64,000 nt of DNA from NCBI RefSeq assembly GCF_037203765.1, contig NZ_JBBCAS010000007.1, positions 186,001 through 250,000 of the forward strand. The letters are read 5' to 3'. How positions within the stretch are numbered: position 1 is the first letter of the stretch; each line of letters starts with the position of its first letter. Positions 16,447 through 25,357 of the stretch are shown piece after piece. A program made the position numbers and the translations under genes. The DNA is from Sediminicola sp037203765 (lineage in GTDB: Bacteria; Bacteroidota; Bacteroidia; Flavobacteriales; Flavobacteriaceae). Below the pieces are notes generated by a model, which worked only from the letters and a program-made list of their open reading frames with translations, was not told where the DNA came from and ran no database searches.

Positions 16447-16818
16447 ATGAAACAAATGTTACTTGTTTTTTTAGGTGGAGGATTGGGAAGCATGCTGCGC
16501 TTTCTGATCTCCAAATCCTACAATCCCCTTTATACCAATTTTTACTTAGGAACTTTTTTGGCCAACAGCCTTGGATGCCTCATTATAGGGTTTCTATTGG
16601 GGCTTTCCGCCAAACAAAATTATCTTACACAAAACCAGACCCTGTTGTTGGCAACCGGTCTATGTGGAGGCTTTACCACCTTTTCTTCTTTTGCCCATGA
16701 AAACTTCACCTTCCTCAAGGCCGGTGAAATACTCAACTTCTCCCTATATACGCTCTCTAGCATGATCGTTGGGATCATCGCTGTAGCCATTGGCCTTTGG
16801 ATCTCCAAATTGGTATAA
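16447..16818 (+). CDS. crcB: Fluoride channel CrcB/Fluc
   Basis: A 123-residue Fluc-type fluoride channel that works as an antiparallel dual-topology dimer and exports toxic F-. Four hydrophobic helices are seen. Family marks are GGGLGSMLRF near the start, GTFLANSLGC (the conserved Asn) and GLCGGFTTFSSFAHE, the Phe-box and central Na+ site region. It is a single copy, so it should homodimerise. I looked for a fluoride riboswitch upstream and saw none; only 17 bases separate it from the small membrane gene. Confidence 0.94.
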   Translation: MKQMLLVFLGGGLGSMLRFLISKSYNPLYTNFYLGTFLANSLGCLIIGFLLGLSAKQNYLTQNQTLLLATGLCGGFTTFSSFAHENFTFLKAGEILNFSLYTLSSMIVGIIAVAIGLWISKLV

Positions 16819-17039
16819 GTGATAAGTCACTAGACCAAGACCACTACAATATATTAATATTACCATTTCAAGCTATTCGTTGATTATTTCGCAACATTTT
16901 GTCGAAAAACTTCTTCATACATCAACTATTACCATAAATCTCCCTAAAACAATAATCATAAATTCATTTTTTTAATTAATAAAAATCATACCCATAATTT
17001 TTTAGGGGGTAAATTATTATAAACATAAAAATTATGAAT

Positions 17040-17073
17040 ACACCCCTAACTTTTGAGGGGTGTTAATTTTTTT
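17040..17073 (+). terminator. Hairpin with T-tract overlapping the P-II promoter
   Basis: ACACCCC pairs with GGGGTGT around a ten-base loop; TTAATTTTTTT follows. It has the form of an intrinsic terminator (perhaps for transcripts coming from crcB), but it also covers the -33 box of the P-II promoter, so it could be an operator. Confidence 0.55.
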
Positions 17074-17085
17074 AACATACTTTTG
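17052..17085 (+). promoter_or_regulatory. Promoter of the P-II/amtB operon
   Basis: TTTG (17052-17055), a 22-base spacer and TACTTTTG (17078-17085). The -7 box lies 22 bases before the P-II ATG. Confidence 0.65.
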
Positions 17086-17107
17086 GACCATAATTAACAA
17101 ATCAATT

Positions 17108-17446
17108 ATGAAAAAAGTAGAGGCAATTATCAGAAAGTCAAAATTTGACGAAGTAAAAAAAGCACTTCATCAAATTGAGGTTAACTTTTTCAGCTACTGG
17201 GATGTAACAGGAGTTGGAAATGAAAAACAAGGCCATGTTTATCGCGGTATTTCATACAGTACTTCGGATATCCAAAGAAGATATCTAGTCATTGTAGTTT
17301 CCGACGACTTCTTGGACAAAACCGTTAGCACCATTTTAGAGACAGCCAGTACCGGTAATGTAGGAGATGGAAAAATATTTATTTCCGAAGTTCTGGATGC
17401 TTATCGCATTAGAACAAAAGAAAACGGACACGCAGGTATCAACTAA
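17108..17446 (+). CDS. P-II family nitrogen regulatory protein
   Basis: A 112-residue P-II trimer protein that senses ATP/ADP and 2-oxoglutarate and plugs the ammonium transporter. The start at 17108 (MKKVEAIIRKSK) is the family start; an upstream non-ATG extension would be without precedent. The T-loop region reads KQGHVYRGISYS, with Tyr50 at the position uridylylated in enteric proteins. The C-terminal region GDGKIFISEVLDAYRIRT is conserved. The amtB gene begins 31 bases downstream, the classic pairing. Expression is probably raised under nitrogen limitation, by inference from family knowledge. Confidence 0.94.
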   Translation: MKKVEAIIRKSKFDEVKKALHQIEVNFFSYWDVTGVGNEKQGHVYRGISYSTSDIQRRYLVIVVSDDFLDKTVSTILETASTGNVGDGKIFISEVLDAYRIRTKENGHAGIN

Positions 17447-17477
17447 CTCAAGTAGAATTATTTAAACAAAACAAAAA

Positions 17478-18722
17478 ATGGAAGCAGGATTATTTACAGC
17501 CAATAATGTTTGGATGATGATTTGTACAGCACTTGTATTCTTCATGCACCTAGGATTCTCCCTTTTGGAAATCGGGTTGACCAGACAAAAAAATACAATC
17601 AACATATTATTTAAAAACGTTTTTATTATCTGCGTGGGACTTCTCCTATACTACATAGGCGGATTTAACCTCATGTACCCTGGGGATTTTAATGGATATA
17701 TCGGATTTGCAGGGTTTGGATTGGACCCAGGAGAAGCGGGAATGACCGTGGAGTACGCCAGTGGCGGCTACACGTATTGGACAGACTTTCTTTTTCAGGC
17801 GATGTTTGCAGCAACAGCAGCGACCATTGTTTCTGGAGCAGTGGCGGAGCGTATAAAATTGGGACCATTCATGATCTTCACTATAATATACGTAGGATTG
17901 GTATATCCAATCGTGGGATCTTGGCAATGGGGAGGTGGATTCCTATCCACCCTGGGCGGTGATGACGCAGGTTTTCATGATTTTGCCGGTTCTACCTTAG
18001 TTCACTCCGTAGGTGGATGGGCCGCAATAATCGCTGTATACCTATTGGGCCCACGAATCGGGAAATTTGGAGAAGACGGCAAACCAAATGCGATCCCTGG
18101 ACACAACATACCTTTTGCAGCAGCTGGAGTTTTGATCCTATGGTTGGGATGGTTTGGGTTCAACGGCGGATCCGTACTTTCCGCTGACCCTGCCGGCACT
18201 TCCTTGGTACTTGTCACTACCAGTTTGGCAGCAGCTGCGGGCGGTGTGGGAGCATTTATCTTTTCTACCATCCTATACAAAAATTATGACCTTACCATGT
18301 TCCTTAATGGTATCCTTGGTGGATTGGTAGGCATTACTGCCGGAGCGGACCTAATGTCTCCCTTGGAAGCCATTATAATTGGTCTTATAGCCGGTGTGAT
18401 CATTGTACTTGGTGTAGCCCTTATAGACAAAATTAAATTGGATGATCCAGTGGGTGCTATCGCAGTACACTTGATCTGCGGTATCTGGGGTACCTTGGCC
18501 GTAGGTATTTTTGGAGCCAAGGCTGGTGGCGATCAGTTTTTATATCAACTGGCCGGGGTTGGTGCAGCAGCAGTATTTTGCTCACTGACAGCATTCATCA
18601 TCTTGTACACCCTTAAGAAAACAATAGGAATCCGTGTGTCCAAAGAAGAAGAAATAGAAGGCTTGGACCTACACGAACACGGAATGGATGCCTATCCCGA
18701 TTTCAGACTGAACCAACACTAA
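17478..18722 (+). CDS. amtB: Ammonium transporter AmtB
   Basis: A 414-residue Amt/Rh channel of 11 helices that brings ammonium across the inner membrane. The twin pore histidines are visible in STLVHSVGGWAA and AIAVHLICGIWGT. The Phe-gate region and the segment ADPAGTSLVLVTT agree with the family. The C-terminal tail (KKTIGIRVSKEEE, then EHGMDAYPDF) is the P-II docking region. It is preceded by the P-II gene and followed, after a terminator hairpin, by a porin gene. Confidence 0.96.
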   Translation: MEAGLFTANNVWMMICTALVFFMHLGFSLLEIGLTRQKNTINILFKNVFIICVGLLLYYIGGFNLMYPGDFNGYIGFAGFGLDPGEAGMTVEYASGGYTYWTDFLFQAMFAATAATIVSGAVAERIKLGPFMIFTIIYVGLVYPIVGSWQWGGGFLSTLGGDDAGFHDFAGSTLVHSVGGWAAIIAVYLLGPRIGKFGEDGKPNAIPGHNIPFAAAGVLILWLGWFGFNGGSVLSADPAGTSLVLVTTSLAAAAGGVGAFIFSTILYKNYDLTMFLNGILGGLVGITAGADLMSPLEAIIIGLIAGVIIVLGVALIDKIKLDDPVGAIAVHLICGIWGTLAVGIFGAKAGGDQFLYQLAGVGAAAVFCSLTAFIILYTLKKTIGIRVSKEEEIEGLDLHEHGMDAYPDFRLNQH

Positions 18723-18741
18723 TAAAGTACACACATATAAA

Positions 18742-18769
18742 AACGGAGCGTTTTGCAGAACGCTCCGTT
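18742..18769 (+). terminator. Terminator after amtB
   Basis: AACGGAGCGTT pairs perfectly with AACGCTCCGTT (11 bases) around TTGCAG. The T-tract is short, so read-through into the porin gene is possible. Confidence 0.7.
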
Positions 18770-18849
18770 ACATAACCCTTTCACATATAAAACTTCAAGA
18801 ACAACAATCAATCATTCCTTTTTAATAAGGACAATTAAACCATTGAATT

Positions 18850-19896
18850 ATGAAAACGATTATCCATACAAATTACGTAAAAAAATTACTTTTTTTCGCT
18901 ATAGCTTTATTGACCACTGGACTTTTTGCCCAGGAAGAGGAAGCAGAAACCAAACCTAAGTTTTCCTTGAGCGGATCTGTTGATGCCTATTACAGGGCCA
19001 ACCTAAGTGCCCCAAATGATGAGGATGCCATAGCGCCTGGATCATCCTTTGCCAATCTTCCAGGATTTGCATTGGGCATGGCAAATGTAATTGCCAGCTA
19101 TGAAGGGGAAGATGTTGGTTTTGTTGCCGACCTGGTTTTTGGCCCACGTGGAACCGATGCCATATTTGCATCCCCCATGTATTCCGCTACCGGAAATATC
19201 GTGAACCAGCTATATGTTTACTGGAATGTGAGCGATAAGGTAACATTGACCTTTGGTAACTTCAATACCTTTTTGGGGTACGAGGTAATTTCGCCCGTAG
19301 CAAACTTTAACTATAGCACCTCCTACCTTTTCTCATATGGTCCATTTTCCCATACAGGCCTAAAGGCAGATTTTGATTTGGGCAACGATTGGTCGGCCAT
19401 GGTTGCGGTTATGAACCCAACAGACCTTACAGAGTTCAATCCTACCGGAAACTATGCCTATGGAGCCCAATTGGGTTACAGCGGACAATATCTTAATTTC
19501 ATTACCGATGACGGGGCTTATGAAATCGACTTTACTGGAGGTTTTGATGTTTCGGATGAGTTTTTCTTGGGAATCAATGCAGCGTATTTTGACAATGATG
19601 GCGTAGGATTCGCTGGCGCAGCATTATACCCACAGTATGCAACCTCAGACACCTTTACCATTGGTTTGAGAGGGGAATATTTCACGGAGACCGGTGACTT
19701 TGGAGCTATTGGAACAGGGGTCGAGGATTCCAGCGTATTTGCAGTTACCCTGACCGGAAGCGCCACTATTGGCAACCTCATGATCAAACCAGAATTGCGT
19801 TTGGACAGTGCTTCTGATGATGCCTTCATTGACAATGACCTTACTCCGACCAAGAGCCTATCCTCATTTGTCCTGGCAGCAGTATATTCTTTCTAA
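18850..19896 (+). CDS. Outer-membrane beta-barrel protein, BBP2/OmpL-like porin
   Basis: A 348-residue protein with a signal peptide cut after GLFAQ and a mature chain of alternating hydrophobic and polar residues ending in Ser-Phe, as expected for an outer-membrane barrel. The segment YVYWNVSDKVTLTFGNF followed by FLGYEVISP recalls the putative beta-barrel porin 2 family. The acidic N-terminal stretch EEEAE follows the cleavage site. Its place directly behind P-II/amtB suggests a role in passage of nitrogen compounds through the outer membrane, but this is inference from position. Confidence 0.8.
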   Translation: MKTIIHTNYVKKLLFFAIALLTTGLFAQEEEAETKPKFSLSGSVDAYYRANLSAPNDEDAIAPGSSFANLPGFALGMANVIASYEGEDVGFVADLVFGPRGTDAIFASPMYSATGNIVNQLYVYWNVSDKVTLTFGNFNTFLGYEVISPVANFNYSTSYLFSYGPFSHTGLKADFDLGNDWSAMVAVMNPTDLTEFNPTGNYAYGAQLGYSGQYLNFITDDGAYEIDFTGGFDVSDEFFLGINAAYFDNDGVGFAGAALYPQYATSDTFTIGLRGEYFTETGDFGAIGTGVEDSSVFAVTLTGSATIGNLMIKPELRLDSASDDAFIDNDLTPTKSLSSFVLAAVYSF

Positions 19897-19924
19897 ATTA
19901 TAAGTAGCTTAGTTTATATTTCTT

Positions 19925-19957
19925 AAAGAATCCTAGCAGTATTTGCTAGGATTCTTT
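19925..19957 (+). terminator. Bidirectional terminator between porin and DUF1684 genes
   Basis: AAAGAATCCTAGCA pairs perfectly with TGCTAGGATTCTTT around GTATT, with T runs on both sides. Confidence 0.92.
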
Positions 19958-19960
19958 TTT

Positions 19961-20608
19961 TTAATCTGCCTTTGGTTCAAATGCCCTTAGTCCGGCCTTG
20001 ACCTCAATGGGCAAAGTATTGATTTTCGGGACAATGGGGCAAGAATATTTTTTATTGTAAACGCAATAGGGATTATAGGCCCTATTAAAGTCGATGATCA
20101 TACTACCCCCTTCGGGAATGCTCAGGTCGATATAGCGTCCGCCGGAATAGGTTTCCTCTCCATTGGTCTCATCCAAAAAGGGGAGAAACAGATAATCCTT
20201 ATAATTCTCCTCCAACATCAGCTCTTGGTTCTGATAAACCTCCAATTCATATTTCTTACCCTTCAATACAAAGTGTGCCACACCATAGGTGACCTCTTGG
20301 GATACCCTATCCGTAGTTGTGGGCATCATAAATGGTACCGCCTCGGGAGTTCTTACAAATTTAGCGACAACCCTAAAACTCGTATCGGGTTGAAAAAAGG
20401 ACAATCCCTCAAAATTCTTACGGTAGCGATCGGGAAGTGGCGACGTCTCTGGGTCTCTAAATTCTTGGTTCATTTTATGCTGAAATTCCAATATTTCGCC
20501 TACTGTCTTGGTTGTATCTGCGGCTGTTGCCCCCTTGGTTTCTGAATGGTATTTCTTGTCTTGGCATCCCAGGGCAAGTAAGAGCAAAAGCAAATAAAAA
20601 GTTCTCAT
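19961..20608 (-). CDS. DUF1684 lipoprotein
   Basis: A 215-residue lipoprotein; the signal MRTFYLLLLLLALGC gives a lipobox Cys at 15. The DUF1684 pattern is visible: a helical start with FRDPETSPLP, FFQPD, then GVAHFVLKGKKYELEVYQ, FLPFLDETNGEETYSGGRYIDL, and DFNRAYNPYCVYN with SCPIVP near the end. Proteins of this family are common in marine bacteria but their activity is unknown to me. It is monocistronic, convergent with the porin gene. Confidence 0.88.
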   Translation of the reverse strand: MRTFYLLLLLLALGCQDKKYHSETKGATAADTTKTVGEILEFQHKMNQEFRDPETSPLPDRYRKNFEGLSFFQPDTSFRVVAKFVRTPEAVPFMMPTTTDRVSQEVTYGVAHFVLKGKKYELEVYQNQELMLEENYKDYLFLPFLDETNGEETYSGGRYIDLSIPEGGSMIIDFNRAYNPYCVYNKKYSCPIVPKINTLPIEVKAGLRAFEPKAD

Positions 20609-20798
20609 GGCAATGAATTAAAGTCGTTGGAAATACAAAAATACAACATACCATATTTTTATCTAGTTTTGTTACTCCAAAGTAGGCAATGAAAAATTGA
20701 TAGTTCGGAACAGCACATTTTCAAAACCAGAAATATCAATTGAAAAACCGAGAGTCTGACCGTTGCGTCGGGCTTTTTTTATGTCGGGCAACATACCC

Positions 20799-22019
20799 AT
20801 GAAAAATATCTACCTCAGTTACACTGATTCCTTTAAGGGATTGTCCAAAGAAGTTTGGTGGTTGGCCCTGATCACGTTGATCAACAGGGCCGGAACCATG
20901 GTGATTCCTTTCCTATCCCTTTATCTGACCCAAAATTTAGGTTTTGCCCTAGATCATGTTGGGACCATTATGACCTGTTTTGGCCTTGGGTCATTGATCG
21001 GCGCGTGGATCGGGGGAAAGCTCACGGATATTATTGGATACTACAAGGTCATGCTGATCAGTCTAAGTTTATCTGGGGTGCTCTTTGTCGGATTGCAATT
21101 CTTGGAGGATTTTTATGCCATCTGCGGGGGTATCTTTATCTTGATGATCGTAGCGGATGCCTTTAGGCCAGCGGCTTTTGTAGCCTTAATTGCCTATAGC
21201 AAACCTGAGAACAAGACCAGATCGGTCACCTTGATACGGTTGGCTATAAACCTCGGCTTTTCTACAGGGCCCGCTTTGGGCGGTATCATCATAACCTCCA
21301 TAGGGTACGCAGGTCTGTTTTGGGTAGATGGCATTACCTGCATTTCTGCCGGACTATTATTGTTTTACATATTGAATCCAAAGAAAGCCAGGGTCATGGA
21401 CAACCAAAAAAACCTGAACCCGACTTCTGCCTACAAAGATTCCGCTTACTGGATTTTTATAGCTGCGATGGTCATGTTCGGTTTCTCCTTTGTGCAATAT
21501 TTTTCTACCATCCCTATTTACTACAATAAGGCGTATGAATTGAGTGAACTGCAGATAGGTCTTATCCTGGCCATGAACGGTTTCCTTATTTTTGCCTTTG
21601 AAATGCCGCTCATCAAATACATGGAACGCAAACCATGGTCCAAAATCACCAACATGATCGTTGGGTTTCTACTGGTGTCCTTAAGTTTTTTGGTATTAAA
21701 TCTCTTTTCATGGATAGGCATTCTCATTATTGGCATGTTACTTATGACCTTGGGGGAAATGATCGCCTTTCCCTTTTCCAATGCCTATGCCATGGAACGC
21801 TCAAAAAGGGGTAACCAAGGGGAATATATGGCTCTTTACAGTATTGCCTTCTCCTTTTCCCATGTTTTTGCCCATAATTATGGTATGCGCTCCATTGCCA
21901 ATTACGGTTTTTCTATAACATGGTACGCCATAGTCATGATCTGTGTCTTTGGCATTATATTACTTTTACTATTGAACAGATACACCCAAACACATCAAAA
22001 AAATGAAAAACTCATTTAA
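20799..22019 (+). CDS. MFS transporter
   Basis: A major facilitator of 12 predicted helices, 406 residues from the ATG at 20799 (MKNIYLSYTDSFKGL). Non-ATG codon 20763 and the ATG at 20781 would add up to 12 residues. The loop 2-3 motif GAWIGGKLTDIIGYYK is the MFS motif A. It starts with the segment LSKEVWWLALITLINRAG that I associate with flavobacterial MFS proteins of unknown substrate. The DJ-1-like gene begins inside its last 17 bases, so the two are coupled. Confidence 0.88.
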   Translation: MKNIYLSYTDSFKGLSKEVWWLALITLINRAGTMVIPFLSLYLTQNLGFALDHVGTIMTCFGLGSLIGAWIGGKLTDIIGYYKVMLISLSLSGVLFVGLQFLEDFYAICGGIFILMIVADAFRPAAFVALIAYSKPENKTRSVTLIRLAINLGFSTGPALGGIIITSIGYAGLFWVDGITCISAGLLLFYILNPKKARVMDNQKNLNPTSAYKDSAYWIFIAAMVMFGFSFVQYFSTIPIYYNKAYELSELQIGLILAMNGFLIFAFEMPLIKYMERKPWSKITNMIVGFLLVSLSFLVLNLFSWIGILIIGMLLMTLGEMIAFPFSNAYAMERSKRGNQGEYMALYSIAFSFSHVFAHNYGMRSIANYGFSITWYAIVMICVFGIILLLLLNRYTQTHQKNEKLI

Positions 22020-22746
22020 AGTCTATGCGCTTATCATCTGTACCCTTTTCCTAGGATGCGGCCAACAAGAAGAAGCCCAAAATAGCATGCCAACAGCCGA
22101 AAGACAATTACCCAAAATAATTCCCCATAGATACAACGTAGCCTTTTTGGTGATGGATGGCACCTTCAATACGGAATTTACGGCACCCTTTGATATCTTT
22201 CAACATACCCAATACAGGGAACGAATCAAGTCGATGAACGTTTTTACGGTTGCCAATACCTTACAACCTGTCACGACCTTTGAAGGCTTGCGTATTTTGC
22301 CAGACTTTGATTACACCAAAGACAAATTGCCCCAAATAGATATCTTGGTAGTGCCGAGTGCGGAGCACCATTTGGATTCGGATCTAAAGGACACGACCAT
22401 GATCAACTTTATAAAAAAGGTGGACCGGAACGCCCTATTCGTGACTTCCCATTGTGATGGTGCTTTTGTCTTGGCACAGGCAGGTATTTTGGACCATGTA
22501 ACCTCTACAACTTTTCCAAGTGACATTGCGACATACCGCACTAAATTTCCACATTTAAAAGTAAAGGATAGCGTCCTTTTTGTTCACGATGGCAAATACA
22601 TCACTTCGGCTGGAGGAGCCAAAAGTTTTGAAGCCGCCCTTTATTTATGTGAATATCTATATGGCAAGGAAATTGCCCAATCATTGGCCAAAGGATTGGT
22701 TATTGATTGGGACCTCAACAAAATTCCACACCTTATTGTTCCTTGA
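22003..22746 (+). CDS. DJ-1/PfpI family lipoprotein
   Basis: A 247-residue protein with a lipoprotein signal (lipobox LFLGC, Cys19) followed by a DJ-1/PfpI glutamine-amidotransferase-like domain (about 44-235). The nucleophile elbow is TSHCDGAFVLA with Cys151, and an acidic residue in the FDIFQ region matches the family. It belongs near the AraC-N-terminal branch of the superfamily but has no DNA-binding domain, and is instead exported. The ATG overlaps the MFS gene by 17 bases. Its 3' end overlaps the convergent gene at 22733 by 14 bases. Activity uncertain: chaperone, glyoxalase-like or hydrolase. Confidence 0.85.
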   Translation: MKNSFKVYALIICTLFLGCGQQEEAQNSMPTAERQLPKIIPHRYNVAFLVMDGTFNTEFTAPFDIFQHTQYRERIKSMNVFTVANTLQPVTTFEGLRILPDFDYTKDKLPQIDILVVPSAEHHLDSDLKDTTMINFIKKVDRNALFVTSHCDGAFVLAQAGILDHVTSTTFPSDIATYRTKFPHLKVKDSVLFVHDGKYITSAGGAKSFEAALYLCEYLYGKEIAQSLAKGLVIDWDLNKIPHLIVP

Positions 22747-24145
22747 TCTCATAACGGGCGTCGTCTAGATATTTGGTCACCAAATCATTGAATTCCGGGG
22801 TTATTCTCAGTAAGGCCGTGTGCTCTAGACTGTATAACGCTGTCTTGTCGGTAAACCCATTTTTCAGCAATTCTTCCGCATAAAAAAGAGCAGTGCCATA
22901 ATCTTCCATTTTAGAACTGTAGGACACTACTTTCAGATAAGCATCGTATGACTTAGGGTTCGTAATGGTTTTTAGCATCAAAACAAATAGAAGGGCATCC
23001 TCATCTACCTTGGCTTCATTTGCCAATATATGCTCCATATCATCCACCAATGCATTTACAAATCCGTACAAACGCTTCCCCATTTGACGCTCTGCCTCAT
23101 TTTGGCTTGACTCATATTTTTTCAATTCCTCCATTTGGTAATTCCACCATCCCAAATTATTAAAATTATAGGTCAGCACATCCTCCTCCAAATAGTAGTT
23201 GTAATCCTCCTTGATCAAGGATTCTTTAAAAAACATATTGCTTTCGTTTCGACTTTGCGATCTAAAAAGCTTGTCCCTTTTTAAAGATTTCAATTTCTCC
23301 TTGAGATCGTCTCCTCTTTTGTGCACCCTGAACACGGACTGTGTTTCTTCTATCAATTTCTCTGCTTCCAACAATTTTTTGGATGCCATCAATTCTTCTA
23401 TTTCCCTAAGGCTTTCGTCATAAATCTTTTGCACAAATGGCTCATCCAAGGCAATATTTCCTTTGGCCATAGCGGAGAGGGTGAAAATTTGCATGGCTTT
23501 TTGTAACTGGAGAAGTTCCTTTGACTTATCCCCATTGTTCAGCAAGAGCAATTGATTGGGAAATTTTAGCTTATTGAGCAATATTTCATCAGACAACATC
23601 ATAGGGTAATTGTAATCCTCCTTACTGACAATGCCAATATAGTGAAACAAGTTTTTCGAACTCAAGACCTCTACATTCCCCAAAGTTCCACCAAAGGAAA
23701 CTACACCTTCAATATTTGGAACAAATACAGGTATTACACTTGCAAGTCTTCCTCCACCGGATATTCCACCCGTATAAATTCTCTTGGCATGTATTGAAAA
23801 AAGCTGAAACGTCCTATTGAACATGCGATTCGAAATCAAGATATTCTTGGATATGGGCAAGGAATCATGGACATTGTTGGAGGCAGCCAAAATATACCCT
23901 TCTTGTTCTGCGGCTTCCTGAAAGAATCTTACCAACTGCCTACCCCTCCCCTCCTCATCGAAAAGAAATATGACGGGCCAATTTTTGGCATTGTCAAAAT
24001 TCTTCGGCATATACAGGGCAAATGATTCTTGAATAGAATCATTGATGAATACCGAATCTGTAACTACTCCTTTTTTAAAGGTCAAATCTTGAGCAGCAAC
24101 ACTAAAGGTACTACTGATAAGCAAAAGGAAAATTATTTTTCTCAT
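22733..24145 (-). CDS. Secreted alpha/beta-hydrolase-like protein with helical C-terminal half
   Basis: A 470-residue exported protein (signal peptide ending SVAAQ). Residues about 35-215 resemble an esterase-type alpha/beta hydrolase: FALYMPKNFD with PVIFLFDEEG (oxyanion strand) and the nucleophile elbow GGISGGGRL, whose Ser is about residue 144. A clear catalytic His is not obvious by eye. Residues 230-470 are helical, with TPR-like spacing near the end (ALFYAEELLKNGFTDKTALYSLE). It may be an esterase or a degenerate binding protein. It stands alone on its strand. Confidence 0.6.
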   Translation of the reverse strand: MRKIIFLLLISSTFSVAAQDLTFKKGVVTDSVFINDSIQESFALYMPKNFDNAKNWPVIFLFDEEGRGRQLVRFFQEAAEQEGYILAASNNVHDSLPISKNILISNRMFNRTFQLFSIHAKRIYTGGISGGGRLASVIPVFVPNIEGVVSFGGTLGNVEVLSSKNLFHYIGIVSKEDYNYPMMLSDEILLNKLKFPNQLLLLNNGDKSKELLQLQKAMQIFTLSAMAKGNIALDEPFVQKIYDESLREIEELMASKKLLEAEKLIEETQSVFRVHKRGDDLKEKLKSLKRDKLFRSQSRNESNMFFKESLIKEDYNYYLEEDVLTYNFNNLGWWNYQMEELKKYESSQNEAERQMGKRLYGFVNALVDDMEHILANEAKVDEDALLFVLMLKTITNPKSYDAYLKVVSYSSKMEDYGTALFYAEELLKNGFTDKTALYSLEHTALLRITPEFNDLVTKYLDDARYEIKEQ

Positions 24146-24283
24146 ACCAATGGGTGCATCAAAAATCTAGCCAATTTGATTGCGAAATAAAGTTAATAAA
24201 TTCCGTAAGGTCCATAGATTATATTCAGCAATAATTATTTAGACTACAAAATAGTATTTTGATAGCCACGAACATACACATCA

Positions 24284-24769
24284 CTACATATTTCTTCGCT
24301 TTTTAATAGGTGCGTCCGAAACAACATCCGATAGGATAATATGTGTTCTGGTCTCTCCGTACTGAATCAATTTGTCTATAAAATGCTCCAAATGAAATTG
24401 ATCTTTCAAAACCACCTCCATAATGATATTTTCATTTCCGGTAATCCGGTAACAGTTCAACACCTCCTCGAAAGTTCCTACGGTATCCAAAAATGGCCTT
24501 AGTTTACCCATAAAAGCACGCAATGTAATAATGGCCCGCAATTGATATCCGGTTTGGGTATGCGACACTACGGCCTTATACCCCTCCAAGATACCCATGT
24601 CCTCCATTTTTTTTACACGCTCCGCAACAGCGGGTGGAGTCAGTCCCACTTTACGGCCAATATTTGCAAAGGATTCCCTTGCATTGTCCTGTAAACATTT
24701 CAGGATTCCCCAATTTAAATCATCAATCTTTACATTCAAATCTTTAAATTTAAAATAATTTATTTTCAA
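24284..24769 (-). CDS. Lrp/AsnC family transcriptional regulator
   Basis: A regulator of up to 161 residues. An N-terminal winged HTH (DDLNWGILKCLQDNARESFANIGRKVGLTPPAVAERVKKME in pieces) is followed by the RAM ligand domain (residues about 80-150: ITLRAF, NCYRITGNENIIMEV). It probably responds to an amino acid. No ATG is in frame before the HTH; the start is TTG at 24769 or TTG at 24739, and the shorter one (about 151 residues) fits the family length better. It is divergent from the 24859 gene, which is a candidate target. Confidence 0.9.
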   Translation of the reverse strand: MKINYFKFKDLNVKIDDLNWGILKCLQDNARESFANIGRKVGLTPPAVAERVKKMEDMGILEGYKAVVSHTQTGYQLRAIITLRAFMGKLRPFLDTVGTFEEVLNCYRITGNENIIMEVVLKDQFHLEHFIDKLIQYGETRTHIILSDVVSDAPIKKRRNM

Positions 24770-24858
24770 TAGCTAAATTACATTATTACTTTTAAATCCA
24801 AAGATAATTTTGCTGATTACTACGTAATTTTATAATATAATCCTTATGGAAGTAAAAA

Positions 24859-25296
24859 ATGTCCTATAAAAATTTACGCACGGTGCCTGTATATAGAAAG
24901 GCTTTGGAACTCTGCATGATGAGCAGGGAAATAGCTGCGTATGTTTCATATAACAAAGACCTGTTGTTATTGTACCAATCAAATAGCTTACGGGACATTA
25001 TTGCAGATTCCCTGATAACCGATTCTATCCTTATCCCACAGAAAATTGCACAGGCGGAATGTACCGAATCCTATGATGTCCGAATAAAGAGCATTGCCCT
25101 GATCAATATAATGATTAGAAATATCCTTTCTTATTGCAATGGACTCGAAAAAGACGGTGTAAAGGAGAAAGAGTATATCAATTTATTGAGGGGAGAAATA
25201 AAACATTTCAGAAGGCTCTATAAAAAATGGAAGCGTTCTTTAAAAGGTGACCAAGGGGACACCAATTGGGGCCTGAATGAGTCCTTTGGATTTTAA
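24859..25296 (+). CDS. Helical protein of unknown function (four-helix-bundle-like)
   Basis: A 145-residue, almost entirely helical and Lys/Arg-rich protein. The pattern VPVYRKALELCMMSREIAAY at the start and RNILSYCNGLEKDGVKEKEY in the middle recalls the four-helix-bundle proteins of the 23S intervening-sequence (S23/Avd-like) type, but no diagnostic residue confirms it. There is no signal peptide or membrane segment. It is divergent from the Lrp gene and ends at a strong bidirectional terminator shared with icmF. Confidence 0.6.
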   Translation: MSYKNLRTVPVYRKALELCMMSREIAAYVSYNKDLLLLYQSNSLRDIIADSLITDSILIPQKIAQAECTESYDVRIKSIALINIMIRNILSYCNGLEKDGVKEKEYINLLRGEIKHFRRLYKKWKRSLKGDQGDTNWGLNESFGF

Positions 25297-25321
25297 TTGG
25301 AAACCGATATTTTTCTATAAA

Positions 25322-25353
25322 AAAAAAGCCTCGATTTACATCGAGGCTTTTTT
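25322..25353 (+). terminator. Bidirectional terminator
   Basis: AAAAAAGCCTCGAT pairs perfectly with ATCGAGGCTTTTTT around TTAC, between the convergent 24859 gene and icmF. Confidence 0.92.
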
Positions 25354-25357
25354 ATTG

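Larger units (their letters stand above)
16819..17107. other. AT-rich intergenic region before the P-II gene
   Basis: No ORF or RNA gene was recognised here. It carries the hairpin and promoter described at 17040-17085 and is otherwise very AT-rich. Confidence 0.6.

Noticed and set aside
16140..16447. Fluoride riboswitch before crcB
   Set aside because: The conserved pseudoknot core could not be found, and a coding small gene fills the space.
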